Shown here piece after piece: positions 1 to 5,863 of a stretch of DNA of 5,863 nt. Below the pieces are notes generated by a model. The model was given only the letters and a program-made list of their open reading frames with translations. It was not told where the DNA came from and made no database searches. The position numbers and the translations under genes are program-made. Each line of letters opens with the position of its first letter. The first letter of the stretch is position 1. The stretch lies in contig CAIOKW010000184.1 of NCBI GenBank assembly GCA_903858975.1, positions 1-5,863 on the forward strand. The letters run 5' to 3'. This DNA is from Oligoflexia bacterium (GTDB taxonomy: Bacteria; Bdellovibrionota; UBA1018; CAIMNF01).

Positions 1-95
1 CCGATCTTGCTAAAGGTAAAATTGCGAAAATTTTTCCAAAGGTTTCAGTGAAGGGCCATGTAGACGAAGTCATTGATGCATTGAAGTCTTTATAA
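1..95 (+). CDS. C-terminal end of an unidentified protein (partial)
   Basis: An open frame enters from the left edge (first complete codon at position 3) and ends at TAA 93-95, giving 30 C-terminal residues. The fragment is lysine-rich with alternating hydrophobics and ends in a probable amphipathic helix, VDEVIDALKSL. Such a tail is common at the end of Rossmann-like enzymes, including nucleotide kinases and GT9 glycosyltransferases, so it does not identify the family. The stop lies 9 bases before the next ATG, whose ribosome binding site overlaps the stop codon, so the two genes are probably cotranscribed. I do not recognise the product. That it is a real gene end is fairly likely from the spacing and the downstream Shine-Dalgarno, but the body of the gene is outside the window. 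Confidence 0.6.
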   Translation, partial: DLAKGKIAKIFPKVSVKGHVDEVIDALKSL

Positions 96-99
96 GGAG
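94..99 (+). promoter_or_regulatory. Shine-Dalgarno site of the 105-593 gene
   Basis: AAGGAG sits five bases before the ATG at 105 and overlaps the TAA stop (93-95) of the preceding gene. This strongly supports the chosen start and suggests translational coupling with the upstream gene. Confidence 0.75.
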
Positions 100-104
100 T
101 AATT

Positions 105-593
105 ATGAGCCAAGCTTCCCCAGTTTTTTCAGGAGTTAAATCAGTATTGGTCGTTCTCTCATCAAGAGCGCTTTGTTTTGATCAATCAGGTCTCAGAAGT
201 TTAATTACCCATGCTTACCCTGGCTCGGTTGTGTTTTTTATCTCCACCAGCGGTGATCCTGTAGGTGTTACAGGTCCCAAAAATGTGGATCTCGTGATTG
301 ATTTTACTGAGCCCGGCGCTCGGCAAAGCATTGGGTTTGCCCCCAAAATGAGAGGGCGCGGAAAATTTGTGGTGGGGCGAAATACGGGATGGTTCTACCG
401 AAAGAGTAAATACGATCGTATTTATGATCAGAGCGTGGATTCAGAAATTCCAGGCGACTACATTGAAAGTGAACATTGGGCACAAAGGAAGGTGCTTGAG
501 TTAGCCGGAATTCCGGTCATTCGCCAGGGAGGAGTGACTCCTGATCGCAGTAAGGATATTGCATCAACACTTCCTCCTTTGCAGAACCGATAA
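105..593 (+). CDS. Hypothetical protein resembling the N-terminal half of a GT9 heptosyltransferase-like fold
   Basis: This 162-residue protein has no signal peptide and no membrane segment, so it is probably cytoplasmic or peripheral. Residues about 11-20 (VKSVLVVLSS) and 41-49 (SVVFFISTS) look like Rossmann beta strands. They are followed by VDLVIDFTEPGARQS (61-75), then GKFVVGRNTGWFYRKSKYDR (86-105). A 'DLVIDF' strand, a small-residue/Arg helix and then an R/K-rich 'VGR' strand resemble the order in the first domain of GT9 (WaaC/WaaF-type) glycosyltransferases. The HWAQRKVLELAGIP stretch (124-137) resembles the linker helix entering their second domain. The protein then stops, about half the family's usual length of roughly 320-350 residues, so the nucleotide-sugar binding domain is absent. 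No broken remainder follows, because resB starts 3 bases later. Start choice rests on the AAGGAG at 94-99. The GT9 link is recognition by eye and could be wrong; the family is otherwise unknown to me. Confidence 0.75.
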   Translation: MSQASPVFSGVKSVLVVLSSRALCFDQSGLRSLITHAYPGSVVFFISTSGDPVGVTGPKNVDLVIDFTEPGARQSIGFAPKMRGRGKFVVGRNTGWFYRKSKYDRIYDQSVDSEIPGDYIESEHWAQRKVLELAGIPVIRQGGVTPDRSKDIASTLPPLQNR

Positions 594-596
594 GTC

Positions 597-2090
597 ATGT
601 TGAAGAAAATTGAGTTATTGCTCGAAAAAATTTGGAGCATCCTCATCTCATTGAAACTTGCTGTTTTGGTGATTGCATCTCTTGCAATTACCCTTGCGAC
701 TGCAACAATTATTGAGTCGAGTTATGATTCAAAGACGGCACAGTACTATGTGTATCGAGCGAGTTGGTTTTATGGTCTCCTTACTTTATTAGGCCTTAAT
801 ATTTTAGCAGTAGCGCTCAGTCGGCTTCCTTGGAAGAAGAAACATATTCCATTTCTCATGGCTCATGCGGGCATCTTGATGATCCTCACGGGTTCCTGGT
901 TGACTTATATTAATGGTTTAGATGGGTCGTTGCGAATTGCTGAGGGGGAAGTGAATTCAGCGGTTGAGCTCGATCAACATGTTTTAGTTTTTAAGCGTGG
1001 CGAAGAGATCAAAACCACGCCTTTTGAGTGGTTACCCGAACCCGCAACTCGTAATTTTAAGCCGATCAATTTTGAGGACTTCAAAGTGAGAGTCGATCGG
1101 TATATTTCAGATGCCGAGGCAAAGATTCAGTTTGTGCCATCGAGTGATCCGACGTTAAAGGCTGCTCCGGCGGTCCAGATTAAGATTTTGGGTGCGCCGA
1201 TGGGTGGAGCTCCAGAGCTTTGGCTTTGGGCAGGAGACCCAGGTTGGGCAAGTCAAAAAATGGGTCTCGCGCGATTCTTAATTCGGACGGAATCACAAAG
1301 TGATCTGAGTGTAAATCCAGAGGCGTCCGGTGGCGCTCCTGAGGCAAGATTTGATTTTGTAGTGAGTAAGAATGGAGATTTGCGTTTTGAGTCGACCTCG
1401 ATCCGAGGTGAAAAACAATCCGCTAAGATCAATCTGGCTTCACTTGAAAACAAAGAAGAACCCGTGGTGATTAACCCAGGTTGGAAAATGCCGATCCGAG
1501 TTCAAGTGAAACGCTTCGTTCCATCAGGTGTAAATCTGACTGAGTACGTTCCAGTAAAGGTGAAGCCGGTGGGAATGGGAAGTGCGATCCCTCAGCCAGC
1601 GATTCAAATTTCCCTCATTAAGAACCCGGCCTCTAAGCTCTGGCTCGGATTGGGGGATCGGGCTGATTTTACCGATGTCGATGGCGCAAAGGTTTCGATT
1701 GGATATTTTCCGAAGCGTGTAATCTTGCCTTACGCACTGAGATTGAAGCAGTTTGAAATGAAAAACAATCCAGGCACCATGGATCCAGCGGCTTATTCTT
1801 CCTATGTTCAAGTAGTGGATCAAATTCAAAAATCTGAGTCTGAATTGAATGCGATTCCAACTCATCACATTACCATGAATGAGCCAATGGCTGAGCGGGG
1901 ATATACTTTCTATCAGGCGAGCTATATTCCAGAGGCGCCGAGACCTACGACCACCATTCTTTCTGTGAACTTAGATCCAGGTCGAGCCCTCAAGTATTGG
2001 GGATCCATTCTACTTATTTTAGGAAGTATCAGCCTTTATCTCAGTAAAGTATTTCAGGGAAAAAAAGTTAAGGAGCCCGTTGCAGTATGA
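597..2090 (+). CDS. resB: ResB/CcsB, System II cytochrome c synthase subunit
   Basis: ResB (Ccs1) pairs with CcsA to form the haem-exporting, haem-attaching synthase of System II cytochrome c maturation in the cytoplasmic membrane. The 497 residues show the family topology. Three N-terminal membrane helices lie at about 17-39, 56-76 and 84-104. A large extracytoplasmic domain spans about 105-460, and a fourth helix lies at about 467-486, followed by a short Lys-rich cytoplasmic tail. The third helix carries H83 and H90 (HIPFLMAHAG). One of these, more likely H90, should correspond to the transmembrane haem-ligand histidine known in fused CcsBA proteins. The conserved family signature MNEPMAERGYTFYQASY lies at 427-443, before the last helix. 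The ATG comes 3 bases after the previous stop with no good Shine-Dalgarno, so reinitiation by coupling is likely. The 3' end overlaps ccsA by 4 bases (ATGA). No frameshift or truncation is visible. Confidence 0.93.
   Translation: MLKKIELLLEKIWSILISLKLAVLVIASLAITLATATIIESSYDSKTAQYYVYRASWFYGLLTLLGLNILAVALSRLPWKKKHIPFLMAHAGILMILTGSWLTYINGLDGSLRIAEGEVNSAVELDQHVLVFKRGEEIKTTPFEWLPEPATRNFKPINFEDFKVRVDRYISDAEAKIQFVPSSDPTLKAAPAVQIKILGAPMGGAPELWLWAGDPGWASQKMGLARFLIRTESQSDLSVNPEASGGAPEARFDFVVSKNGDLRFESTSIRGEKQSAKINLASLENKEEPVVINPGWKMPIRVQVKRFVPSGVNLTEYVPVKVKPVGMGSAIPQPAIQISLIKNPASKLWLGLGDRADFTDVDGAKVSIGYFPKRVILPYALRLKQFEMKNNPGTMDPAAYSSYVQVVDQIQKSESELNAIPTHHITMNEPMAERGYTFYQASYIPEAPRPTTTILSVNLDPGRALKYWGSILLILGSISLYLSKVFQGKKVKEPVAV
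2070..2075 (+). promoter_or_regulatory. Shine-Dalgarno site for ccsA inside the resB 3' end
   Basis: AAGGAG lies 11 bases upstream of the ATG at 2087, within the last codons of resB. With the ATGA stop/start overlap it supports coupled translation of the two synthase subunits. The spacing is slightly longer than optimal. Confidence 0.55.
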
Positions 2091-3799
2091 AGTTTTTGAG
2101 AAGATTTCGGTACGCTGGTGTGGTTTTGAGTTTGGCAATGATGAGTTTCAGTTTTGCTGAAGAGCAAAGCTCACCCCATTCCCTTTCAGGGGCATTCCTG
2201 AATGACTTAAGATTAATCCCTGTTCAAAGTGGTGGAAGGATTAAGCCCTTCGATGAGTTTGCTCGCGAGACGATTCTTGCTTTGACGGGTTCCCGGTCAT
2301 ATCAATCCTTTGATCCAAGCGAAATGCTGATTTCTATGATGGTGAATCCTAAAGCCTGGTCACAGGAAAAAGTGATCCGCATTTCGATTCCTGAAGTCAA
2401 TCAGCAGCTGCTTCTGGATCCATCACGTAAGTTCTTTACCTTGGAAGAACTCATGAAGAACAACGCCTTTCTTCAGTACGCCGAAGGAATTCGTTCGAAT
2501 GGAATGGCTTCTGAGCAGGTGACGAGTACGGGTGTGAATGCGGTCAGTGGCAAAAAGGATCCTCGGAGCGAGGAGCTGAAAAGAGTCGTCGATCGTGTCG
2601 AGCGCTTTCAGGGTTTGGTGACGGGACGCCTTTGGGCGATTACGCCTCCGAAAGATAAAGCCCAAGACGGAGCCTGGAGCACCCTTGCGGATGCGATGGC
2701 GAGTCCGAGTGAACAATCTCTTGCTGTGGTTGGCATGCTGAAGAGTTATCTCGAAGGCAATGTGGATGAATTCAAGACGAACGCGGCTAAGGTTCGGCAT
2801 TCGATTGAAGATTCAATGCCTGGCTTTGAACAGCAAAAGACTAAGCTCTTGGCGGAAGTTTTTTATAATCGTTTGAGGCCTTTTTTACAGGCTATGATTT
2901 TTTACCTCTGCGCGGGGTTGATGTGGTTCTTCGCAGGGAAGCATGCATTTCCAAGAATGATGGCAAAGTTTTTAACTCTTGCGGCCGTTATGGTGCATGC
3001 CATTGGTTTTGGACTTCGCTGTTATGTGGCGGGGCGTCCCCCAGTTACGAACATGTATGAGTCGATCATTTGGGTCAGCTTAGGTGTGATGCTCTTCGCA
3101 AGTTTGCTGTTCATCAAGAATCGACAAGTCGTACTGATGGGGACTGCTACGTTTCTCGCGGGCCTCGCATTATTTGCAGCCGATTCAGCACCGATGGTAA
3201 TGGACCCAACGATTCGTCCACTCGTACCGGTGCTTCGAAGCAATTACTGGCTTACGATTCATGTTTTGACGATTACGATTAGCTATGGAGCATTCATGCT
3301 TGCCATGGGAATTTCAAATGTTTGTCTCTACTTCTTTACGCGGGCTGCAAAGGAGGGGGAGTCGACTCAAATCAGTCAGCGGATTGCGCTTCTGAATCAG
3401 CTAGCTTATCGAGCATTGATGTTTGGAACCGTTCTTTTAGCTGCAGGCACTATTCTCGGCGGCGTATGGGCAGATTATTCTTGGGGCCGATTCTGGGGAT
3501 GGGATCCAAAAGAAGTTTGGGCCCTGATTGCGCTTTTAGCATACATGGCTGTACTTCATGGTCGATATACAGGATGGGTAGGTAAGTTTGCGTTTCCTCT
3601 TTGGACGGTAATCTGTTTCTCGACTGTGGTCATGGCTTGGTATGGGGTGAACTTTGTATTGGGAGTAGGACTCCATTCTTACGGGTTCTCAGCCGGGGGC
3701 CAGGCATTCGTGACTGGATTTATTTCACTTCAATCGCTGTATTGCATTTATGTGGCGATTCTTCACAAAAAGAATCGCTCGCTTGAGGCACACGTATAG
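2087..3799 (+). CDS. ccsA: CcsA/ResC cytochrome c synthase subunit with a large N-terminal extracytoplasmic domain
   Basis: CcsA carries the tryptophan-rich WWD haem-handling domain of System II cytochrome c maturation and works with ResB in the membrane. The C-terminal part (about 265-560) is strongly hydrophobic. It contains the RPPVTNMYES signature (317-326), H392 in NYWLTIHV, the WWD motif WGRFWGWDPKEVW (466-478), H491 in LHGRYTG and H530 in GVGLHSYG. In known CcsBA these correspond to two external haem-ligand histidines flanking WWD and one transmembrane histidine. At 570 residues it is far longer than a minimal CcsA of about 300. The N-terminus has a signal-peptide-like segment (basic start, hydrophobic 11-23, possible cleavage after SFA at 24). 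A soluble domain of about 240 residues follows, with the motif IPVQSGGRIKPFDEFARE (44-61). I infer that this domain is extracytoplasmic and matches the linker region of fused CcsBA proteins. The gene overlaps resB by 4 bases and lies 11 bases before murB. Confidence 0.93.
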   Translation: MKFLRRFRYAGVVLSLAMMSFSFAEEQSSPHSLSGAFLNDLRLIPVQSGGRIKPFDEFARETILALTGSRSYQSFDPSEMLISMMVNPKAWSQEKVIRISIPEVNQQLLLDPSRKFFTLEELMKNNAFLQYAEGIRSNGMASEQVTSTGVNAVSGKKDPRSEELKRVVDRVERFQGLVTGRLWAITPPKDKAQDGAWSTLADAMASPSEQSLAVVGMLKSYLEGNVDEFKTNAAKVRHSIEDSMPGFEQQKTKLLAEVFYNRLRPFLQAMIFYLCAGLMWFFAGKHAFPRMMAKFLTLAAVMVHAIGFGLRCYVAGRPPVTNMYESIIWVSLGVMLFASLLFIKNRQVVLMGTATFLAGLALFAADSAPMVMDPTIRPLVPVLRSNYWLTIHVLTITISYGAFMLAMGISNVCLYFFTRAAKEGESTQISQRIALLNQLAYRALMFGTVLLAAGTILGGVWADYSWGRFWGWDPKEVWALIALLAYMAVLHGRYTGWVGKFAFPLWTVICFSTVVMAWYGVNFVLGVGLHSYGFSAGGQAFVTGFISLQSLYCIYVAILHKKNRSLEAHV

Positions 3800-3810
3800 G
3801 ATTCTTAGAA

Positions 3811-4737
3811 ATGAGCCTTCAGGCGCAGATCGAAGCTAAACTCACTGGTTTTACAGGTTCAATCGAGTTTAATGTTGCACTTTCAAAAGTGGCTTATTAT
3901 CGCATCGGTGGACCCGTTGCGGTTCTTCTCACGCCTAAGTGTTTTTCTGATCTGTCACTCATTCATCAGCTCATTCAGGATACAAACCTCCCTTTTTTTG
4001 TACTCGGTTGGGGTTCAAATCTTTTATTCAGTGATGAAGGCTATTCTGGAATCATCATTCGCATGAAGCATCTCTTTACCGAGGTGGAAGAGTGTGGAGA
4101 CGGCGTTTTAAAAGTAGGTGCTTCATTAGGTGCAAGCTCCTTACTGCGCATTGCCTCTGAGAGAGGCTACGGTGGTCTTTCTCATCTGACTGGAATTCCT
4201 GGCTCCGTGGGTGGAATGATTGCCATGAATGCAGGAACTCATCTAGGAGAGATGAAAGATTGTTTATCGAAGACGGAGTATGTAAATCTCTTAGACTCGA
4301 CGAAGGACCTTACGATTCATTCGCGCACTCATGGGGATGCCGATTTTTCTTATCGTCGAAATCATTTTTTAAAGGAGGGTGATTTAATCACCCATGCCTA
4401 TCTCCGTTTCCAGAAGGCGGATCCTGTTCAGGTAAAATCGGAAATTGAAGCACTCTATCTCAGACGAAAAGCCACTCAGCCCGTGGATTTACCCTCCTGT
4501 GGAAGCGTCTTCATGAACCCAAGAGAAGCAGGACTGCATGCATGGCAAGTGATCGATCGCTTGGGACTGCGGGGGCATCGTATTGGGAACGCTCAGATTT
4601 CTGAAAAACACAGTAACTTTATTGTGAACTTGGGTGGCGCCACGGCAAATGATGTTCGAGCGCTCATTGAGCTCTGTAAGAAAGAGGCGCTCGAAAAACT
4701 TTCAATTGATCTCCATGAAGAAGTGAGAATCCTTTAA
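3811..4737 (+). CDS. murB: UDP-N-acetylenolpyruvoylglucosamine reductase (MurB), type II-like
   Basis: MurB is the cytoplasmic FAD enzyme that uses NADPH to reduce UDP-GlcNAc-enolpyruvate to UDP-MurNAc, the second committed step of peptidoglycan precursor synthesis. The FAD-binding signatures are YRIGGP (30-35), LGWGSNLLFSDEG (65-77) and GIPGSVGGMIAMNAGTHLGE (128-147). The C-terminal substrate domain has QPVDLPSCGSVFMNP (223-237) and AWQVIDRLGLRG (244-255), then NAQISEKHSNFIVN (260-273). By family comparison the catalytic residues are R182 (SYRRN), S232 (SCGS) as proton donor and E304 (HEEVRIL). All are present, so the enzyme should be active. The 308-residue length and GIPGSVGG form fit the shorter type II MurB rather than the E. 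coli type. AGGA at 3798-3801, nine bases before the ATG, supports the start. It is not beside other mur or fts genes here. Its stop shares one base with the next gene's start. Confidence 0.96.
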   Translation: MSLQAQIEAKLTGFTGSIEFNVALSKVAYYRIGGPVAVLLTPKCFSDLSLIHQLIQDTNLPFFVLGWGSNLLFSDEGYSGIIIRMKHLFTEVEECGDGVLKVGASLGASSLLRIASERGYGGLSHLTGIPGSVGGMIAMNAGTHLGEMKDCLSKTEYVNLLDSTKDLTIHSRTHGDADFSYRRNHFLKEGDLITHAYLRFQKADPVQVKSEIEALYLRRKATQPVDLPSCGSVFMNPREAGLHAWQVIDRLGLRGHRIGNAQISEKHSNFIVNLGGATANDVRALIELCKKEALEKLSIDLHEEVRIL

Positions 4738-5432
4738 TGAGTCTCAGTGGCGGATTACCTTATCATCTAAAAGCGCTTCGTTTTAAAAAGGACTTTTGGG
4801 ATTCGCATGAAGCGGGCGTGGCGTCTTTCTTAGATGCATGGAACCCGACAGCTAAAAACTTAATCTTAGTAGGACCTTCTGGTGGATATTCCTTGCCGAC
4901 TGAATGGCTCAAACGCTTTCAAGTGATTAAAGCAGTGGAGCCTGATTTCTTAGCTCGGGTCATTTGTGAAACCCGTCATCATATTAAGCCTGAGTGGTTC
5001 CGCAGAAAGTACCCCTTTCACGATCCTGAAGCCTTAGCTTTATTTAAAGACCCTGATGCGGCAATTTTGTTTTGTAATTTGCTTGGGCAAATTGAAATTA
5101 AGAGCACGACTCGTCTTCGGAAGACGTTAGAGCATTCTCTGCGGGGCCGGGAGTGGGCTTCCTACCACGACGCACTCTCAGGAGATGCTGTGGAGTTTGA
5201 CCTAGAGGATGCTCCAAGGAAGCGTGCTACCTTAGCGCAGATGAAATCTTGGATCTATGTAAAGGGGCCTCGGAGTGGGCCCATTGAAGTGAATGCCCAC
5301 TATGCTCCTGAGCTTTTTCAATTTCGAGATGATCTCAATTTTCGCTACTGGCAGTGGCGAATTACATCTCATTACACGCACTTAATTGAGGGTGTATTCT
5401 CTGAGCGTCAAAAGATCGACGCGAATCAATGA
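4737..5432 (+). CDS. Hypothetical protein with a degenerate SAM-methyltransferase-like outline
   Basis: This 231-residue soluble protein has no signal peptide or membrane segment. Residues 41-53 (NLILVGPSGGYSL) resemble beta strand 1 and the glycine loop of a class I methyltransferase. AVEPD at 66-70 offers an acidic residue at the end of strand 2, where SAM ribose is usually bound, and AILFCNLLGQI (109-119) resembles strand 4 with its motif IV region. The C-terminus has aromatic-rich FRYWQWRITSHYTHLIEGVF (202-221). The glycine loop is not canonical: it lacks the usual acidic residue of motif I and reads GPSGG rather than GxGxG. SAM binding is therefore only an inference, and another Rossmann-fold role is possible. 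The ATG overlaps the murB TAA by one base (TAATG), indicating tight translational coupling, and no strong separate Shine-Dalgarno is seen. The exact family is not recognised. Confidence 0.8.
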   Translation: MSLSGGLPYHLKALRFKKDFWDSHEAGVASFLDAWNPTAKNLILVGPSGGYSLPTEWLKRFQVIKAVEPDFLARVICETRHHIKPEWFRRKYPFHDPEALALFKDPDAAILFCNLLGQIEIKSTTRLRKTLEHSLRGREWASYHDALSGDAVEFDLEDAPRKRATLAQMKSWIYVKGPRSGPIEVNAHYAPELFQFRDDLNFRYWQWRITSHYTHLIEGVFSERQKIDANQ

Positions 5433-5448
5433 TTCTCACCATTTGCCG

Positions 5449-5461
5449 ATAAGAATCTTAT
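5449..5461. repeat. 13-base perfect palindrome abutting the next start codon
   Basis: ATAAGA and TCTTAT form two 6-base arms around a single central A, ending at the base immediately before the ATG at 5462. It occupies the position where a ribosome binding site would be expected, in the 29-base gap, which is the largest gap between genes in the window. It could be an operator-like site, a small structure limiting translation, or chance in AT-rich DNA. Nothing in the sequence chooses among these. Confidence 0.4.
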
Positions 5462-5863
5462 ATGGGTTTCCGTCCCTTACTTGCGATCACAGCAGTCTTT
5501 CTTCTTTCCTCGGCCCATGCCTTTGGGAGCGATTGTGCCCATGAATTCAAAGGGATCCTACAGAGTTCTATTTCAGTCTCCTCTACGGTGATCACAGAAC
5601 TCAATGCGCCCTTTAAGAAATTAAAGATGACGATCGTCAGTGAGCCTATGGTTCCGATTGGCCGGGGTGCAATCGGTGAGGCCAATCCCCATTTGGTTCA
5701 GTTATTAGAAGTTTTACAAGGCTATCAGATGGACGTGAAAGCCTATGATCATGAGTTTCAAGCGGCGTTTCATAAAATCCCTCATTTCTATGATTACCGA
5801 AATTTTTACCGATCACGGATCAATATTTTTAAAAGTGCCTCAATGGAATGGTTGAAGCAATTA
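5462..5863 (+). CDS. Exported protein of unknown family (N-terminal part)
   Basis: An open frame of 134 codons runs off the right edge. The N-terminus is a clear Sec signal peptide: a short start with R4, hydrophobic residues 6-17 (LLAITAVFLLSS) and a probable cleavage after AHA at residue 20. No lipobox is present, so the product is expected in the periplasm, the outer membrane or outside the cell. The mature part starts FGSDCAHEF and has a single cysteine (C25) in the visible part. A strand-rich stretch with VPIGRGAIGEANP (63-75) follows, then a Tyr/His/Phe-rich region with AFHKIPHFYDYRNFYRS (about 100-116). I do not recognise the family. The start is set by the signal peptide, since no good Shine-Dalgarno precedes it and a palindrome occupies that site. 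It lies 29 bases after the preceding gene and may still belong to the same transcript. The C-terminal end lies outside the window. Confidence 0.8.
   Translation, partial: MGFRPLLAITAVFLLSSAHAFGSDCAHEFKGILQSSISVSSTVITELNAPFKKLKMTIVSEPMVPIGRGAIGEANPHLVQLLEVLQGYQMDVKAYDHEFQAAFHKIPHFYDYRNFYRSRINIFKSASMEWLKQL

Noticed and set aside
505..516. Perfect 12-base palindrome CCGGAATTCCGG
   Set aside because: It lies within coding sequence (the AGIPV codons of the 162-residue protein) and has no position near a start, stop or gap. Probably chance.
1395..1409. Hairpin ACCTCG-ATC-CGAGGT
   Set aside because: It is internal to resB coding sequence, with no T-run after it and no gene boundary nearby, so it is not a credible terminator or regulatory site.
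1524..1868. A 114-codon open frame on the minus strand
   Set aside because: It lies inside resB, has no recognisable motif or ribosome binding site, and overlaps another antisense frame. It is best explained as a shadow.
2423..2800. A 125-codon open frame on the minus strand
   Set aside because: It lies wholly inside ccsA, antisense to it, and has an Arg/His-rich composition typical of a shadow frame. ccsA here has a continuous, family-like protein sequence.
198..4404. Similar LITHAY-encoding segments near 198-220 and 4384-4402
   Set aside because: The similarity is short and arises from the same six residues in two unrelated proteins, so there is no case for a repeat or recombination site.
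5431..5457. Possible terminator: GATTCT and AGAATC arms after the 231-residue gene
   Set aside because: The stem is only 6 base pairs, AT-rich, with a 15-base loop and no following T-run. It does not meet the pattern of an intrinsic terminator.
5458..5685. A 75-codon minus-strand frame over the start of the last gene
   Set aside because: The plus strand here encodes a convincing signal peptide and an open frame to the window end, while the antisense frame shows no supporting feature.

Overview
This is a gene-dense window in which every recognisable gene reads left to right. It looks like one polycistronic unit or the middle of one. Successive genes are separated by 9, 3, -4, 11, -1 and 29 bases, and I see no terminator or convincing internal promoter between them. 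Both ends of the window are cut inside coding sequence.

Layout: (1) positions 1-95 hold the last 30 codons of an unidentified gene. (2) 105-593 encodes a 162-residue protein resembling only the N-terminal half of a heptosyltransferase-like (GT9) fold. (3) 597-2090 is ResB/CcsB and 2087-3799 is CcsA/ResC, the two membrane subunits of the System II cytochrome c synthase. Together they bring haem across the membrane and attach it to apocytochrome CXXCH sites on the outer face. (4) 3811-4737 is MurB, the cytoplasmic flavoenzyme that completes UDP-MurNAc synthesis. (5) 4737-5432 is a 231-residue protein with the outline of a degenerate class I methyltransferase-like Rossmann fold. (6) 5462 to the window end is the start of an exported protein of unknown family, with a clear signal peptide.

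The organism is a bacterium that makes peptidoglycan and c-type cytochromes by System II, with moderate base composition (not computed, apparently a little under half GC). The long signal-peptide-bearing domain in front of CcsA, split System II subunits and possible GT9-like neighbour suggest a Gram-negative such as a Bdellovibrionota or deltaproteobacterial relative. That placement is inference from general resemblance, at low confidence.

The recognisable functions all concern the cell envelope: cytochrome c assembly, peptidoglycan precursor synthesis, a sugar-transferase-like protein and an exported protein. The core genes are ordinary and intact. The parts that deserve a second look are the half-length GT9-like protein, the large extracytoplasmic extension of CcsA, the methyltransferase-like protein coupled to murB, and a 13-base palindrome directly abutting the start of the exported-protein gene. 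I did not find strong evidence for a new biological system.
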